Positions 51,029 to 60,349 of a stretch of DNA of 62,644 bases are shown here, in pieces. A model generated the notes under the pieces. The model worked only from the letters and a program-made list of their open reading frames with translations, was not told the DNA's origin and made no database searches. Both the position numbers and the translations under genes were made by a program. Each line of letters starts with the position of its first letter. Within the stretch, counting starts at the first letter, position 1. The DNA is from Blautia sp. GTDB lineage: Bacteria > Bacillota > Clostridia > Lachnospirales > Lachnospiraceae. The DNA lies in contig JAMPAC010000014.1 of NCBI GenBank assembly GCA_023667395.1, forward strand, positions 1-62,644. The letters run 5' to 3'.

Positions 51029-52378
51029 ATGGAACAGCTGTCCCTTTTTGACACCCAAACCGAACATTCCCTCTCTCCCGCCGCAGCGCCCCTGGCGGAC
51101 CGGATGCGCCCCCGTACCCTGGAGGACTACATCGGTCAGAAGCACCTGCTGGGCGAGGGAAAACTGCTGCGGCGGATGTTGGAACAGGATCAGATTCCCT
51201 CCATGATCTTCTGGGGACCGCCCGGAGTGGGCAAGACTACCCTGGCGCGGATCATAGCCAATCGCACCAAATCCGGCTTTGTCAATTTCAGCGCCGTCAC
51301 CAGCGGCATCAAGGAGATAAAGGACATCATGAAGCAGGCGGAGGAAAACCGCGCCTACGGCGTCCGTACCCTCTGCTTTGTGGATGAGATCCATCGGTTT
51401 AACAAAGCCCAGCAGGACGCCTTTTTGCCCTATGTGGAAAAGGGCAGCATCACGCTGATCGGCGCCACCACGGAAAATCCCTCCTTTGAGATCAATGCCG
51501 CTCTCCTGTCACGCTGCAAGGTATTTGTGTTGAAAGAACTGACAGAGGATGACCTGACGGAGCTGCTCTTCCGCACCATGGCGGACGCGCGCGGTTTCGG
51601 TTCCATGGATGTACGCATGGACAGGGAACTTCTCGCCACCATCGCCGCTTTTGCCAACGGGGATGCACGCACCGCTTTGAACACGCTGGAAATGGCCGTG
51701 CTGAACGGGGAGATTTCCCCGGAGGGCGCTGTCACCGTGACCAGGGAGACGCTGGAACAATGCCTGGGCAAAAAGACCTTATTATACGATAAAAAAGGCG
51801 AAGAACACTATAACCTGATCTCCGCCCTCCACAAATCCATGCGCAATTCCGATCCCGACGCCGCAGTCTACTGGCTGGCGCGCATGCTGGAGGCAGGGGA
51901 GGATCCCCTGTTCATCGCCCGGCGGCTGATCCGTTTCGCCAGCGAGGATATCGGCCTGGCGGACAATCAGGCCCTGCAGATCGCTGTGGCGGCCTATCAG
52001 GCGTGCCACTTTAACGGGATGCCCGAATGTAACCTGAACCTGACCCAGGCTGTGGTCTATCTGTCCCTGGCGCCCCGTTCCAACACCCTCTACAGGGCTT
52101 ACGAGACCGCCAAAGCGGACGCCATGACCCGGCTTTCGGAGCCGGTGCCCCTGGTCATCCGCAACGCCCCCACCCAGCTGATGGACGACCTGCACTACGG
52201 TGAGGGATACATCTATGCCCATGATACCGAGGAGAAGATCGCCCATATGACCTGCCTGCCCGAAAGTTTAAAGGACAGGCGTTATTACCTGCCCACAGAG
52301 GAGGGCGGGGAAAAGGTCATGAAAGAAAGGCTGGAACGCAGCAGGGCGTTTCGGTTGGGGGATGAAAGCAATTTCTAA
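51029..52378 (+). CDS. rarA: replication-associated recombination protein RarA (MgsA)
   Basis: 449 residues of the AAA+ clamp-loader-like family: FWGPPGVGKTTLA (Walker A), FVDEIHRFNKAQQ (Walker B) and GATTENPSFEINAALLSR (sensor 1), then the RarA C-terminal domain. It acts at stalled replication forks. The extreme N-terminus MEQLSLFDTQ contains QLSLF, the sliding-clamp-binding motif. AGGAGACTTTC precedes ATG 51029; the longer in-frame start at 50993 has no site. Its last bases overlap the end of the convergent peptidase remnant. Confidence 0.95.
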   Translation: MEQLSLFDTQTEHSLSPAAAPLADRMRPRTLEDYIGQKHLLGEGKLLRRMLEQDQIPSMIFWGPPGVGKTTLARIIANRTKSGFVNFSAVTSGIKEIKDIMKQAEENRAYGVRTLCFVDEIHRFNKAQQDAFLPYVEKGSITLIGATTENPSFEINAALLSRCKVFVLKELTEDDLTELLFRTMADARGFGSMDVRMDRELLATIAAFANGDARTALNTLEMAVLNGEISPEGAVTVTRETLEQCLGKKTLLYDKKGEEHYNLISALHKSMRNSDPDAAVYWLARMLEAGEDPLFIARRLIRFASEDIGLADNQALQIAVAAYQACHFNGMPECNLNLTQAVVYLSLAPRSNTLYRAYETAKADAMTRLSEPVPLVIRNAPTQLMDDLHYGEGYIYAHDTEEKIAHMTCLPESLKDRRYYLPTEEGGEKVMKERLERSRAFRLGDESNF

Positions 52379-52645
52379 AATAAAAGCTGCATTCCCGCCT
52401 CATACTCCTCCACCGCCGGGTCCACAATATTCGTAGTCCTCTTCCACTCTTTCGTCCCCTCCACCTTCACCGCCGTCTGGGTGTGCTTCGCCAGGAATCT
52501 GGTCAGGGCATACAGATCAATCCAAATCTCATTATTCCCTTCCTTCTGTGACTCATCAAAAATAAGCTGCAGCCCCCAGTGAAGGTGCACTATGTCAATA
52601 TTATTCACATTCTCCTTGGCACTGTACCCCGTATGCCCCATATAG
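52375..52645 (-). pseudogene. C-terminal fragment of an M23 peptidase, cut by the integrated element
   Basis: About 88 residues remain: YMGHTGYSAKENVNNIDIVHLHWGLQLIFDESQKEG onward. HLHWG is the last zinc-site motif of M23 (lysostaphin-type) peptidases. All upstream parts, including the first zinc ligands, are missing, and the homology stops at about 52640-52646. Immediately beyond lie the recombinase genes, so the element probably inserted here. The other half should lie past the window's right end. Confidence 0.65.
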
Positions 52646-52709
52646 GATTGTGTCAAGTACAGACTAAACTTTTTTAACAATTCTGTAACAACTTATGCCG
52701 CCCTCCCCC

Positions 52710-54269
52710 CTATTCCACCTTTATTTCGTCAATTTTCCACTTAATCTCCACCCTGTCGCCATCATACACCTCAACCCGCTCGATCAGCAGGTCCGCCAGT
52801 TCTTTCGTCAGGCTCCCTGCCCCTGCCAGCCGGGCCAGCCCCTCTTTCTGCCCCGGTATCTCCTGGCAGACAAGCATCTCCTCCAGGCATTGCCCCACTT
52901 GTTCCAACTCTTTCTGGCACTCCGCCTCCTGGGCATGGAACTGCTCTTTCTTCCTGATATATTCCTCCTTGGCAATCTCCCCCTCTTTCCACTGATGGTA
53001 CAGTTCCAGGCGGCTGGTCCGGCAGTGTTCTATTTTACCTTCCCACATCCGTTTCCTCTCTTTCGCCTCACTGATGGATGCCAGCATCTGCGCCCTCTCG
53101 TTTTCCCGTGCCGTCTCTTGTTCGCAGTATGTTTCCATCAGCTTCTGCAGGATGCCCCAGACCGTTGCCTCCAGCAGTTCCACATTGATCTTCGTATACG
53201 CGCCGCACCCTTTCCCGGAACAGCAGCGGTAATACGGCTCCTTTGCCTCACGCCTGACCGACATGCTGTACCCACAGTTCCCACATTTCACCCTGCCTTT
53301 CAGGGCGGAATCATATTCCGTCTTCCTGGCCATCTTCCCCCCTGGCTTTAACACACCCTGGGCTTTCCGGAACAGTTCCTCCCCCACCAGCCCCTCATGG
53401 TGGTTTTCAATGGTGATGTATTCACAGCTCTGGTTCCTTTTCACCACCCCCGGCCTCACCGTGGATTCCTTGTGTGCCACATAAGTCCCCCGGTAAACGT
53501 CATTCCGCAGGATCAGGTTGACCTGGGCGGCTTTCCACAGGTTCCGCTTTTCATTGATAAAGCGGTAGGGGATCCCCGCCCTGTCCCTCTTATATGCCCC
53601 CGGCGTTGGCACGGCCTCCTTATTCAGTATGTCCGCAATCCCTGATGTGGTGTGCCCGTCCGCCGCAAGCCCGAAAATCCTCCTTACAATCCCCGCCGCT
53701 TCCGGGTCTGGGATAAGCGGCGCATCTTTATCCCCTTTATCACCCAGCTTATAGCCGAATGGGACGCCGCCCCCGTTATAGCCGCCCCGCTTCTGGCGCA
53801 TCTTTATGGAGGATTTTATCTTCACGGACAGGTCACGGCTGTACAGGTCATGGACCAGGTTCTTGAACCCGACCTCAAGCCCGGCAGGCCTCTCCGAACT
53901 GTCAAAGCGGTCCGTCACGGAAATGAACCGCACACCCAGGAACGGGAAAATCTGCTCAATGTAATCCCCCACCTCGATATAGTTCCTCCCGAAACGTGAA
54001 AGGTCTTTCACCAGGATGCAGGAGACACTGCCCGCCCGCACTTCGTTCAGTAACTCCTGGACGGCGGGCCGCTGGAAATTCACCCCGGAAACGCCGTCGT
54101 CCACAAACTCCTTTACCGGGCATCCGGCAAATTCCCCATGCGCTGCTATGTAGGCGTCCAGCACCTTCCGCTGGTTTGCAATGCTGTCGCTCTCCTGTTT
54201 GCCCGCCCCCATGTCCTCATCATCTTCCGATATCCTTAGGTATTTTGCCAGGTATGGTAAGTACGGCAT
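52710..54269 (-). CDS. large serine recombinase 3
   Basis: 519 residues. The resolvase-type catalytic domain begins LAKYLRISEDD, with the presumed nucleophile Ser14, and continues with SIANQRKVLD and VKDLSRFGRNYIEVGDYIEQIFP. Then come the recombinase domain (GGYNGGGVPFGYKL), a zinc ribbon (CGNCGYSMS, CCSGKGCGAY) and a coiled coil. ATG 54269 lies one base after the stop of recombinase 2. It has the RISE variant of the usual RVS/RLS motif. Confidence 0.93.
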   Translation of the reverse strand: MPYLPYLAKYLRISEDDEDMGAGKQESDSIANQRKVLDAYIAAHGEFAGCPVKEFVDDGVSGVNFQRPAVQELLNEVRAGSVSCILVKDLSRFGRNYIEVGDYIEQIFPFLGVRFISVTDRFDSSERPAGLEVGFKNLVHDLYSRDLSVKIKSSIKMRQKRGGYNGGGVPFGYKLGDKGDKDAPLIPDPEAAGIVRRIFGLAADGHTTSGIADILNKEAVPTPGAYKRDRAGIPYRFINEKRNLWKAAQVNLILRNDVYRGTYVAHKESTVRPGVVKRNQSCEYITIENHHEGLVGEELFRKAQGVLKPGGKMARKTEYDSALKGRVKCGNCGYSMSVRREAKEPYYRCCSGKGCGAYTKINVELLEATVWGILQKLMETYCEQETARENERAQMLASISEAKERKRMWEGKIEHCRTSRLELYHQWKEGEIAKEEYIRKKEQFHAQEAECQKELEQVGQCLEEMLVCQEIPGQKEGLARLAGAGSLTKELADLLIERVEVYDGDRVEIKWKIDEIKVE

Positions 54270-54270
54270 G

Positions 54271-55998
54271 TCACGCACCCCCTTCCCGCTGCCCGGACAG
54301 GGCCTGTGCATCCCCGCACCACTGCTCCACTATGTCGGCATAGGCAAAAACAACCCCTATCCGGTCAGGGGACAGCACCACGATCTTTTCTATTAGGTGG
54401 TCCAATGCCGTGACAGGTATCTCCTTGTCACCCGACTCCACGGCTTCCTTATAATATCTGCCCAGGGCGTCCATGGTCTCCTGCCCTGCCCCGCTTTGGA
54501 TATCCAGTTCCCTTAATTCCTTTTCATACCGCACCTGCTCCCCCGCAAGCCGCCCGCGCTCGCGCTCATAATCCACCTGCGCCAGCATCCCGTCTTTCAT
54601 ATCCTCATAAAGTTCCTGCTTTTTTCTCTTGATAAGGGAGATTTCCTTTGCCAGTTCCTGCTCCCTTTCCGCAGGGGAAACGCCCGTGCCCCCATCCTTT
54701 CCGGCACTTTCCGCATCCCCCGTATCCTTTATCTGGTCCCACTGCTCCAGTACCGCCCCGATCAGCTGCACCTGGCGGTCCGCCGTATCCCTGATCAGTT
54801 CCATCAGCGGGGTCTCCCACACCATTGTCCGGGTGCATCCCGCATCCAGCTTCGTCCTGTTGGAATCGCAGAAGAAATAATACTTCCTTTCCCCCGCCTG
54901 GACCTTACTCCTGCGAGCCATCCTGCGCCCGCACTGCCCGCAGTATATTTTTTTGCACAGGATGTTCCCCATATGGGGGATGCCCGCATTGGCCTCCCTC
55001 TGCCTCCGATATCTGGCATAGCTTTCTTCCGCCATGGCAGCCGCAGTATCAAACTGCTCCTGCGTCACAAGCGCCTCATGGGCATTCTCCGTGATGAGCC
55101 ATTCCTCTTTTGGCAGGCGGCGCTTTTTCCCGTTGTCCTTAAAATAGCTGCGCCTTGACTTGCCCTGTACCAGATGCCCCAGGTACACAGGGTTTTTCAG
55201 TATCCCGGAAATATGGGAAATGTTCCACTTTGCGTTGCTGCTCTTCCTGTATGCCCGGGCCCCGTTCCTATACCGGTATAACCCCGGCGAGGGGATTGCC
55301 AATTCATTCAGGCTGTTTGCGATCCACGCATTGCTTTTCCCCTGGGCCCGCCACTGGAATATCTTCCGGACCACAACGCCCGCCCCCGGGTCCACGGCCA
55401 GCTTCCTTTTGTCCGCATCCGACCTTTTATACCCATAAGGGCACACGCCGCCAGTGAACTCCCCGTTCTCCTGCATTATCCGCCTGGCCTGCGACACTTT
55501 CCTGGAGATATCCTTTGCATAATAATCATTCACGATATTGGACAGGGAATTCATCAGCATGTTCCCGTCCGCCTGCCCTTTCCGGCTGTCAAAATTGTCA
55601 TTGACGGAGATGACCCTGGTTCCAAGGAAAGGAAATACTTTCTCCAGGTAATTCCCCACCTCGATATAATTCCGGCCCATCCGTGAAAAATCCTTTACCA
55701 CGATGCACTGGATTTCCCCGACCCGGATGTCATCCATCATCTTCTGCCACCCGGTCCGGTCAAAATTGGTCCCGGATGTGCCGTTGTCCACATAGACCCG
55801 CACCAGCTGCAGGTCATCATGGTTTTTGTTCACATACTCCTCCAAGTATTCTCTCTGGTTCTGGATAGAGTCCCTCTCCTCCCCACCATTGTCCTCCACG
55901 GACAGCCGCACATAGATGCCGGTCCGGCACAGCGGGGAAGCCTGGGTTTCCATATGTGGTAAGGGCTGTTTTTCCGGCTTCCTGCTTTTCCTTGCCAT
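54271..55998 (-). CDS. large serine recombinase 2
   Basis: 575 residues. A basic start (ARKSRKPEK), then GIYVRLSVED with nucleophile Ser33, DSIQNQREYLEEY and VVKDFSRMGRNYIEVGNYLEKVFP. The recombinase domain has GGVCPYGYKRSD. The zinc ribbon has CGQCGRRMARRS, and a coiled-coil region follows. Its ATG overlaps the stop of recombinase 1 (TGATG), so the three are co-translated. Confidence 0.94.
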   Translation of the reverse strand: MARKSRKPEKQPLPHMETQASPLCRTGIYVRLSVEDNGGEERDSIQNQREYLEEYVNKNHDDLQLVRVYVDNGTSGTNFDRTGWQKMMDDIRVGEIQCIVVKDFSRMGRNYIEVGNYLEKVFPFLGTRVISVNDNFDSRKGQADGNMLMNSLSNIVNDYYAKDISRKVSQARRIMQENGEFTGGVCPYGYKRSDADKRKLAVDPGAGVVVRKIFQWRAQGKSNAWIANSLNELAIPSPGLYRYRNGARAYRKSSNAKWNISHISGILKNPVYLGHLVQGKSRRSYFKDNGKKRRLPKEEWLITENAHEALVTQEQFDTAAAMAEESYARYRRQREANAGIPHMGNILCKKIYCGQCGRRMARRSKVQAGERKYYFFCDSNRTKLDAGCTRTMVWETPLMELIRDTADRQVQLIGAVLEQWDQIKDTGDAESAGKDGGTGVSPAEREQELAKEISLIKRKKQELYEDMKDGMLAQVDYERERGRLAGEQVRYEKELRELDIQSGAGQETMDALGRYYKEAVESGDKEIPVTALDHLIEKIVVLSPDRIGVVFAYADIVEQWCGDAQALSGQREGGA

Positions 55999-57656
55999 CA
56001 GCGCCGCCCCCTTTCCACAGCGGGCATCCCTTTCCCGCTTTCCCCCTGGGCATACCTGCAGGCCTCCTCATATTCCGTCTGGTACTTGAAAATCACCTCT
56101 ATCCTGTCGCTGTCAAATATCCGTATCTCCTCCACCAGGTTTAACAGGATCTCCCTTGTCAGCTGCTGGAAGCCACGGTACTCTATGAACCGGGCCGCCC
56201 ACCGCACCTTGTCGTCCCTCTCCCTGGCCGTCTTTTCCATCTCCTGCCGCAGCGCCAGGATTTCCTCTTCCAATGCCCCGATCTGGGAGCGGAACGCCGC
56301 TTTCAGTTCCTGGTATTCCGTATTTGTGATGACCCCCTCTTTTAAGTCCTCGTAAATCCCTGCGGCATAGCGCCGCTTCTTTTCTATCAGCGCCTCCTTA
56401 TCCTTGATGCCATCCTGCAGCTTCTCTGACAGATAACCGCAGTAAGGGATACGCTGGGCGGCCTCAAGCATCCTGCTGAGTTCAAACACATTCTCTATAT
56501 GTATGTTGATTATCTGTAAAATTGTTTCCTCAAATTTCTTCAGAGGAATCGCTTTTCGGAAAGAACAGCTATCGCCGTTTTTGTTCTCCACACAGACAAG
56601 GTAAATATACTTCTTCCCCTTTGCCGGGACCGTCCGCCTGGTCATGTTCCCCCCGCAGTGCCCGCACTTCGCAATGCCCGAGAACAGGTATAATGCCTGC
56701 TCGTCCGGCGCAACCCTTGTGTCCTGCCCAAAAGACTGCTGCACCAGACGGAAATCCTCCGGGGAGACAACCGCCTCATGGCAATTCTCACACCGCACCC
56801 AGTCCTTTTCCTCTTTCCGGGTCCTTTTCCTGACCTTATAGCTGGGCGAGGACGTCTTCCCCTGCAGGAGCACGCCGGTGTAAACCTCGTTGCAGAGTAT
56901 GCGCTTTACGCTGTTCGCCGTCCACTGGGAATCAGCCTTTTTCCGGAAGCCGCTCTCATAACGCTCCCCGTTCATCCGCTTGTACTCCATGGGCGTGGGG
57001 ATCCCCATCCCATTCAGCTTATCGGCAATCCGAATCCCGCTCATCCCCTCTATCTTCCACTTGAAAATCTGCCGCACCACGGAGGCCGCCGTTTCATCCA
57101 CGGCCAGCCGGTTCTTATTGTCCGGGGATTTTTTGTACCCATAAGGGGCAAAGGGGCTGATGTACTGCCCATTCTCCCGCTTCACGCCAAGGTGGCTGCG
57201 GACTTTCAGGGAGATGTCCCTGCAGTATGCGTCATTGATCAGGTTCTTGAACGGGATCAGCATTTCATCCGCGGCGCTCATCCCTGACGCCGTATCAATG
57301 CCGTCGTTGATCGCTATGAACCTGACCCCCAGGTAGGGGAATATCTTCTCAATGTAACGCCCCGCCTCTATGTAATTCCTGCCGAACCTGGACAGGTCCT
57401 TTACAATGACGCAGTTCACCCTCCCGGATTTAATGTCCTCCAGCATTTCCTTGAATGCCGGGCGCTCAAAATTAACCCCGGAGAAACCGTCATCCACTTT
57501 TTCGTTAAAGAGTTGGATATCGGGATATGCTTTCAGAAATTCCTTTACCAGCGCACGCTGGTTCACAATGCTGTCGCTCTCCGCCTTGTCCCCATCTTCC
57601 CGTGACAGACGGAAATAAGCGTCAGCCGTATAGATAACACTTAGAATTGTATTCAT
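55998..57656 (-). CDS. large serine recombinase 1
   Basis: 552 residues, the first of three. YFRLSREDGD holds nucleophile Ser18, followed by DSIVNQRALVKEF and VKDLSRFGRNYIEAGRYIEKIFP. The recombinase domain has SPFAPYGYKKSPDNK, the zinc ribbon CGHCGGNMTRR, and a coiled coil near 410-480 follows. GAGGTGGCCAT precedes the start, and an 12-bp palindrome lies 10 bases upstream. Its partners may form a hetero-complex, as with paired Ccr recombinases. Confidence 0.94.
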   Translation of the reverse strand: MNTILSVIYTADAYFRLSREDGDKAESDSIVNQRALVKEFLKAYPDIQLFNEKVDDGFSGVNFERPAFKEMLEDIKSGRVNCVIVKDLSRFGRNYIEAGRYIEKIFPYLGVRFIAINDGIDTASGMSAADEMLIPFKNLINDAYCRDISLKVRSHLGVKRENGQYISPFAPYGYKKSPDNKNRLAVDETAASVVRQIFKWKIEGMSGIRIADKLNGMGIPTPMEYKRMNGERYESGFRKKADSQWTANSVKRILCNEVYTGVLLQGKTSSPSYKVRKRTRKEEKDWVRCENCHEAVVSPEDFRLVQQSFGQDTRVAPDEQALYLFSGIAKCGHCGGNMTRRTVPAKGKKYIYLVCVENKNGDSCSFRKAIPLKKFEETILQIINIHIENVFELSRMLEAAQRIPYCGYLSEKLQDGIKDKEALIEKKRRYAAGIYEDLKEGVITNTEYQELKAAFRSQIGALEEEILALRQEMEKTARERDDKVRWAARFIEYRGFQQLTREILLNLVEEIRIFDSDRIEVIFKYQTEYEEACRYAQGESGKGMPAVERGRR

Positions 57657-57666
57657 ATGGCCACCT

Positions 57667-57698
57667 CAAATAGTTTATTTGACCTCATAAACTATTTG
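57667..57698. promoter_or_regulatory. 12-bp palindrome before the recombinase operon
   Basis: CAAATAGTTTAT and ATAAACTATTTG pair perfectly around 8 bases, ending 10 bases before the recombinase 1 start codon region. It could be an operator for recombinase control or an RNA stem covering the start. Confidence 0.5.
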
Positions 57699-57919
57699 GG
57701 CTTTATTTAGTCCAGTATCAGTATAGCATACCGGCACGGATAAGTCCATTGTTTTATAAGGTTTTCCGCTTATTTTACTGGCGGAAAAGGCTTTTTGGAG
57801 AAAGCTGACTCTATAACCCGTGCCATTTTATGCCGAATCTGCCTGCCCCCTCCAAACCTCTTTCCGCCCCTGTTCATGTTGATTGCTTAAACTCCTGTTC
57901 ATTTGTACCTCCCCCGCCG
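57699..57919. other. intergenic space, no gene seen
   Basis: About 220 bases between the palindrome and the next gene. It presumably holds the recombinase promoter. No ORF or repeat is supportable. Confidence 0.4.
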
Positions 57920-58168
57920 CTATACCGATTGGAAATAGCCTGCCAGTTTATCATCCAGGGTCCCGCCAGACTGCGAGAAACTCATCTTTACCACAATACC
58001 ATTACACTGGACGCAGTAAGGGTTTTTCACCTGCTCCACATAATCGGAAATCCTTTCCTCCCTGCTCCTTGACCTGTCTATCTTTACATCCCTGATATCC
58101 ACCAGGGATTCCTTCGGGACTGTGCGGACATCCACCTCCGCCAGTTCCCTCAAAGTTTCTATATCCAT
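57920..58168 (-). CDS. small DUF6870-like protein
   Basis: 82 residues: MDIETLRELAEVDVRTVPKE at the start, then LVDIRDVKIDRS, ERISDYVEQVKNPYCVQCNGIVVKMSFS. The C-x-x-C pair and NPYC motif fit what I know as DUF6870, common on Lachnospiraceae mobile elements; function unknown. The start could be ATG 58174 or 58168; AGGGGGAAGG lies just upstream and favours 58168. Confidence 0.7.
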   Translation of the reverse strand: MDIETLRELAEVDVRTVPKESLVDIRDVKIDRSRSREERISDYVEQVKNPYCVQCNGIVVKMSFSQSGGTLDDKLAGYFQSV

Positions 58169-58627
58169 CCGCATCCTTCCCCCTGCATATGACGCAGGTA
58201 ACAGCCAAAGATATCTCCTACAAAAATATATTTCTGATCGCCTGTCCAATATTCCATCCTCAACATACGCAGAATCTTCCGGCTGCGGTATGGTTTTATC
58301 CTATACGCTTTTTTATAATTTCCCCACACAGCATACTGGCCTCACGGTCTCCCGCCCTTACCTCAATACGCATTTTCATTTACCCGCCACCGGTGTGGGA
58401 CGGAGCATGTAGGACCGGCCTTGCAGCCTCCTAGCACCCTGCAGCACCCTTTCCCGCTGCAGCATGCCCCGGGTAAGCACCCGGCCGCCGTACTCTCTTC
58501 CGGCTGAGTTTAATTGTCCTCTGACCTTTCAGGCTTTCTTTCCAACGGCAGTTTCCCCATCCCCAGTAATACATACACTACCCTCAATGGTTTACCACCG
58601 CCCTGAATGCCCATGCCGGGGCGCCGC
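58169..58627. other. region without a supportable gene
   Basis: About 460 bases. On the minus strand there are only very short frames, such as one of about 26 codons beginning MKMRIEVRAGDREASML, with no strong ribosome site. It contains CTGCAGC/GCTGCAG-type repeats near 58420-58465. I see no known RNA. Confidence 0.35.
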
Positions 58628-58858
58628 TCATATTTTTCCTTCTTCTATTACGATTCCTTGTTTCATCTGCCAACTAATCCTTTTACTTTCCCCACCTATC
58701 CAACCGCAGACAAATATATCCTGGCGAAGCTGAACCCCCTCATCATCCTGCAGGCCATAACCCCCGGATGCGTCAGATTTTTGTGTCCTTAAAGATATTT
58801 TGTGCCATCCAAACAACCTATGTACCAAAACATCACCATACTGATATTCTGTTGTCAA
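58628..58858 (-). CDS. possible 76-residue protein
   Basis: An open frame from TTG 58858, containing GDVLVHRLFGWHKISLRTQ and ending GIVIEEGKI. It has no clear ribosome site and no recognised family. It is listed because it fills a gap between two element genes on the same strand, but it may not be expressed. Confidence 0.3.
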   Translation of the reverse strand: MTTEYQYGDVLVHRLFGWHKISLRTQKSDASGGYGLQDDEGVQLRQDIFVCGWIGGESKRISWQMKQGIVIEEGKI

Positions 58859-58987
58859 AGTGCGGTGTCTCTGTGCCTTGGTACATTGTCCTCATACCAT
58901 GGTACAATCCAGCCGGCAATTTGCCGGCCTGCCAAAAGGCACCTGCCCCGCAAGATACCCTTTGGCAGGCCCAAACAGCCCGCTTAT

Positions 58988-59320
58988 TTACATCACTACC
59001 AGTTCAATATTCTCCGCCAACGCTTCCATCATATTGGTCATGAATACCGCCTGGGCCTCTGTGCTGCCCAGCAGGATTTCCTGCACCTTTTCAGCACATT
59101 TCTCCTGCACGGTTTCTGTTTCTTTATGTATCACCATGTTCGCATCCAAAAGATTCATCAGTTTCTGGTATGTCCTCATCCCCGGCATCCTGCCCGCCTC
59201 AATCTTCTCCACATAGGAGACGCTTATCTTAAGCTTCTCTGCCAGCTGCTCCTTTGTAATATTACGCTCTCTCCGATATTCCCTGACGGCTTTCCCAATA
59301 TTAATCCGCTCCGTATACAT
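58988..59320 (-). CDS. XRE-type transcriptional regulator
   Basis: 110 residues. The helix-turn-helix spans about 7-60: IGKAVREYRRERNITKEQLAEKLKISVSYVEKIEAG. The C-terminal helical part may hold dimers. GGAGGGATGAA precedes ATG 59320. On such elements these proteins usually control excision or transfer genes; it lies between the recombinase block and the unknown cargo. Confidence 0.9.
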   Translation of the reverse strand: MYTERINIGKAVREYRRERNITKEQLAEKLKISVSYVEKIEAGRMPGMRTYQKLMNLLDANMVIHKETETVQEKCAEKVQEILLGSTEAQAVFMTNMMEALAENIELVVM

Positions 59321-59481
59321 TTCATCCCTCCATCTGTACCCTGATTATAACTGTATTTCTTTGATTTGAGAACTGACTGGGAGTGCAAACTTTCACTAAT
59401 TTTCCGGCATTTTTGCAAATTCAGTTTTTCCCCTGTTTTTCGCCTTTTATTTCAGACTATATTCAACAAATTTTATCCCAC

Positions 59482-59535
59482 TTATATAAAAAAGCCGCCG
59501 CTTTAACAATTAAATCAATCGTAAAGCAGCAGCTT
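59482..59535 (-). terminator. terminator of the element's cargo operon
   Basis: AAGCTGCTGCTTTA pairs with TAAAGCGGCGGCTT on the minus strand. The two non-Watson-Crick positions are U-G there but C-A mismatches on the plus strand, so the helix forms only in minus RNA. TTTTTTATATAAG follows. Confidence 0.8.
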
Positions 59536-59569
59536 AATTTTCATAAAATGCCTTTGTCAATGTTTAAGA

Positions 59570-59725
59570 CTACATCCCCTTACTAAGGTAAAGCTGTACC
59601 CTGTTCTGGGTCAGCTTGGCTGTCATCTCTGCGGTCTTTTGCTCGGCGAAACAGGCTCCCTTTTCTTCATTGATAATGACCATTATGTTTTTATCTTCAA
59701 GCGGGATTGTAGTGACAGACTCCAC
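59570..59725 (-). CDS. short frame after the cargo gene, possible fragment
   Basis: A frame of about 51 codons from GTG 59725 (or ATG 59683), reading VESVTTIPLEDKNIMVIINE, then GACFAEQKTAEMTAKLTQNR. It looks protein-like and starts about 30 bases after the previous gene's stop, in another frame. It may be a small real gene or the broken end of a larger one. No ribosome site is clear. Confidence 0.4.
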   Translation of the reverse strand: MESVTTIPLEDKNIMVIINEEKGACFAEQKTAEMTAKLTQNRVQLYLSKGM

Positions 59726-59754
59726 CCTGCTATCCGTTGGGATCTATGCATCCT

Positions 59755-60312
59755 TTACGCCCTCGCGTCAAACCCGCCCTGCGCCTCCATCCCCGCAATG
59801 CCGGAATTGATCTCCTGCCTTGCCGCCCGGAACGCATCATAGTAGGCGGCCTTCAGGGCGCCATGCACTTCCGTCTCCGCCTTCGACTCCTTCTCATGCC
59901 AGCCCACGCCCGCGGTATATGTAAGGATTTCGTCACCGTTCCCGTCATACACATGGACGGCGGAGCCCGTCCCCTCGGACTGGAACCCGGCCTCATACGG
60001 CTCCCCGAACAGGATGCACAGCCACCGCTCGTCAGCCTCCCTTATCTTCTTCATGTCCGCCATATCTCCGGACATGGCCCGGTTCATTCTGCCAATCAGC
60101 GCAGCCCTGTCCGGAGCGGCTTTGGCGGCCTCGCTTTTCCGCAGGGCGAGGAACTGATTCCCCATATAGACATTCTGCGCCGCATCCTCTTTGGCAAGCG
60201 CAGTGACCTTCTCCCGGAGGGAGTCCGTCAGCTTCCAGCCTTTCTTGGATGATGCCTTTTCTGCTGACGTGCTTCCCATCTGATGGCTTTTTGCTATTCC
60301 TGTAATATCCAT
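59755..60312 (-). CDS. unknown cargo protein with LTY-G-GW motif
   Basis: 185 residues. It begins MDITGIAKSHQMGSTSAEK, then a helical part, and near the C-terminus VHVYDGNGDEILTYTAGVGW followed by an Ala/Glu helix and YYDAFRAARQE. The same motif occurs in the protein at 61383-62054. There is no signal peptide. GAGGAGATTGAA sets the start. Not recognised with certainty; similar proteins of unknown function occur in Lachnospiraceae. Confidence 0.7.
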   Translation of the reverse strand: MDITGIAKSHQMGSTSAEKASSKKGWKLTDSLREKVTALAKEDAAQNVYMGNQFLALRKSEAAKAAPDRAALIGRMNRAMSGDMADMKKIREADERWLCILFGEPYEAGFQSEGTGSAVHVYDGNGDEILTYTAGVGWHEKESKAETEVHGALKAAYYDAFRAARQEINSGIAGMEAQGGFDARA

Positions 60313-60349
60313 TTCAATCTCCTCTCACTTCTCCCCGGAAACCGGGCAT

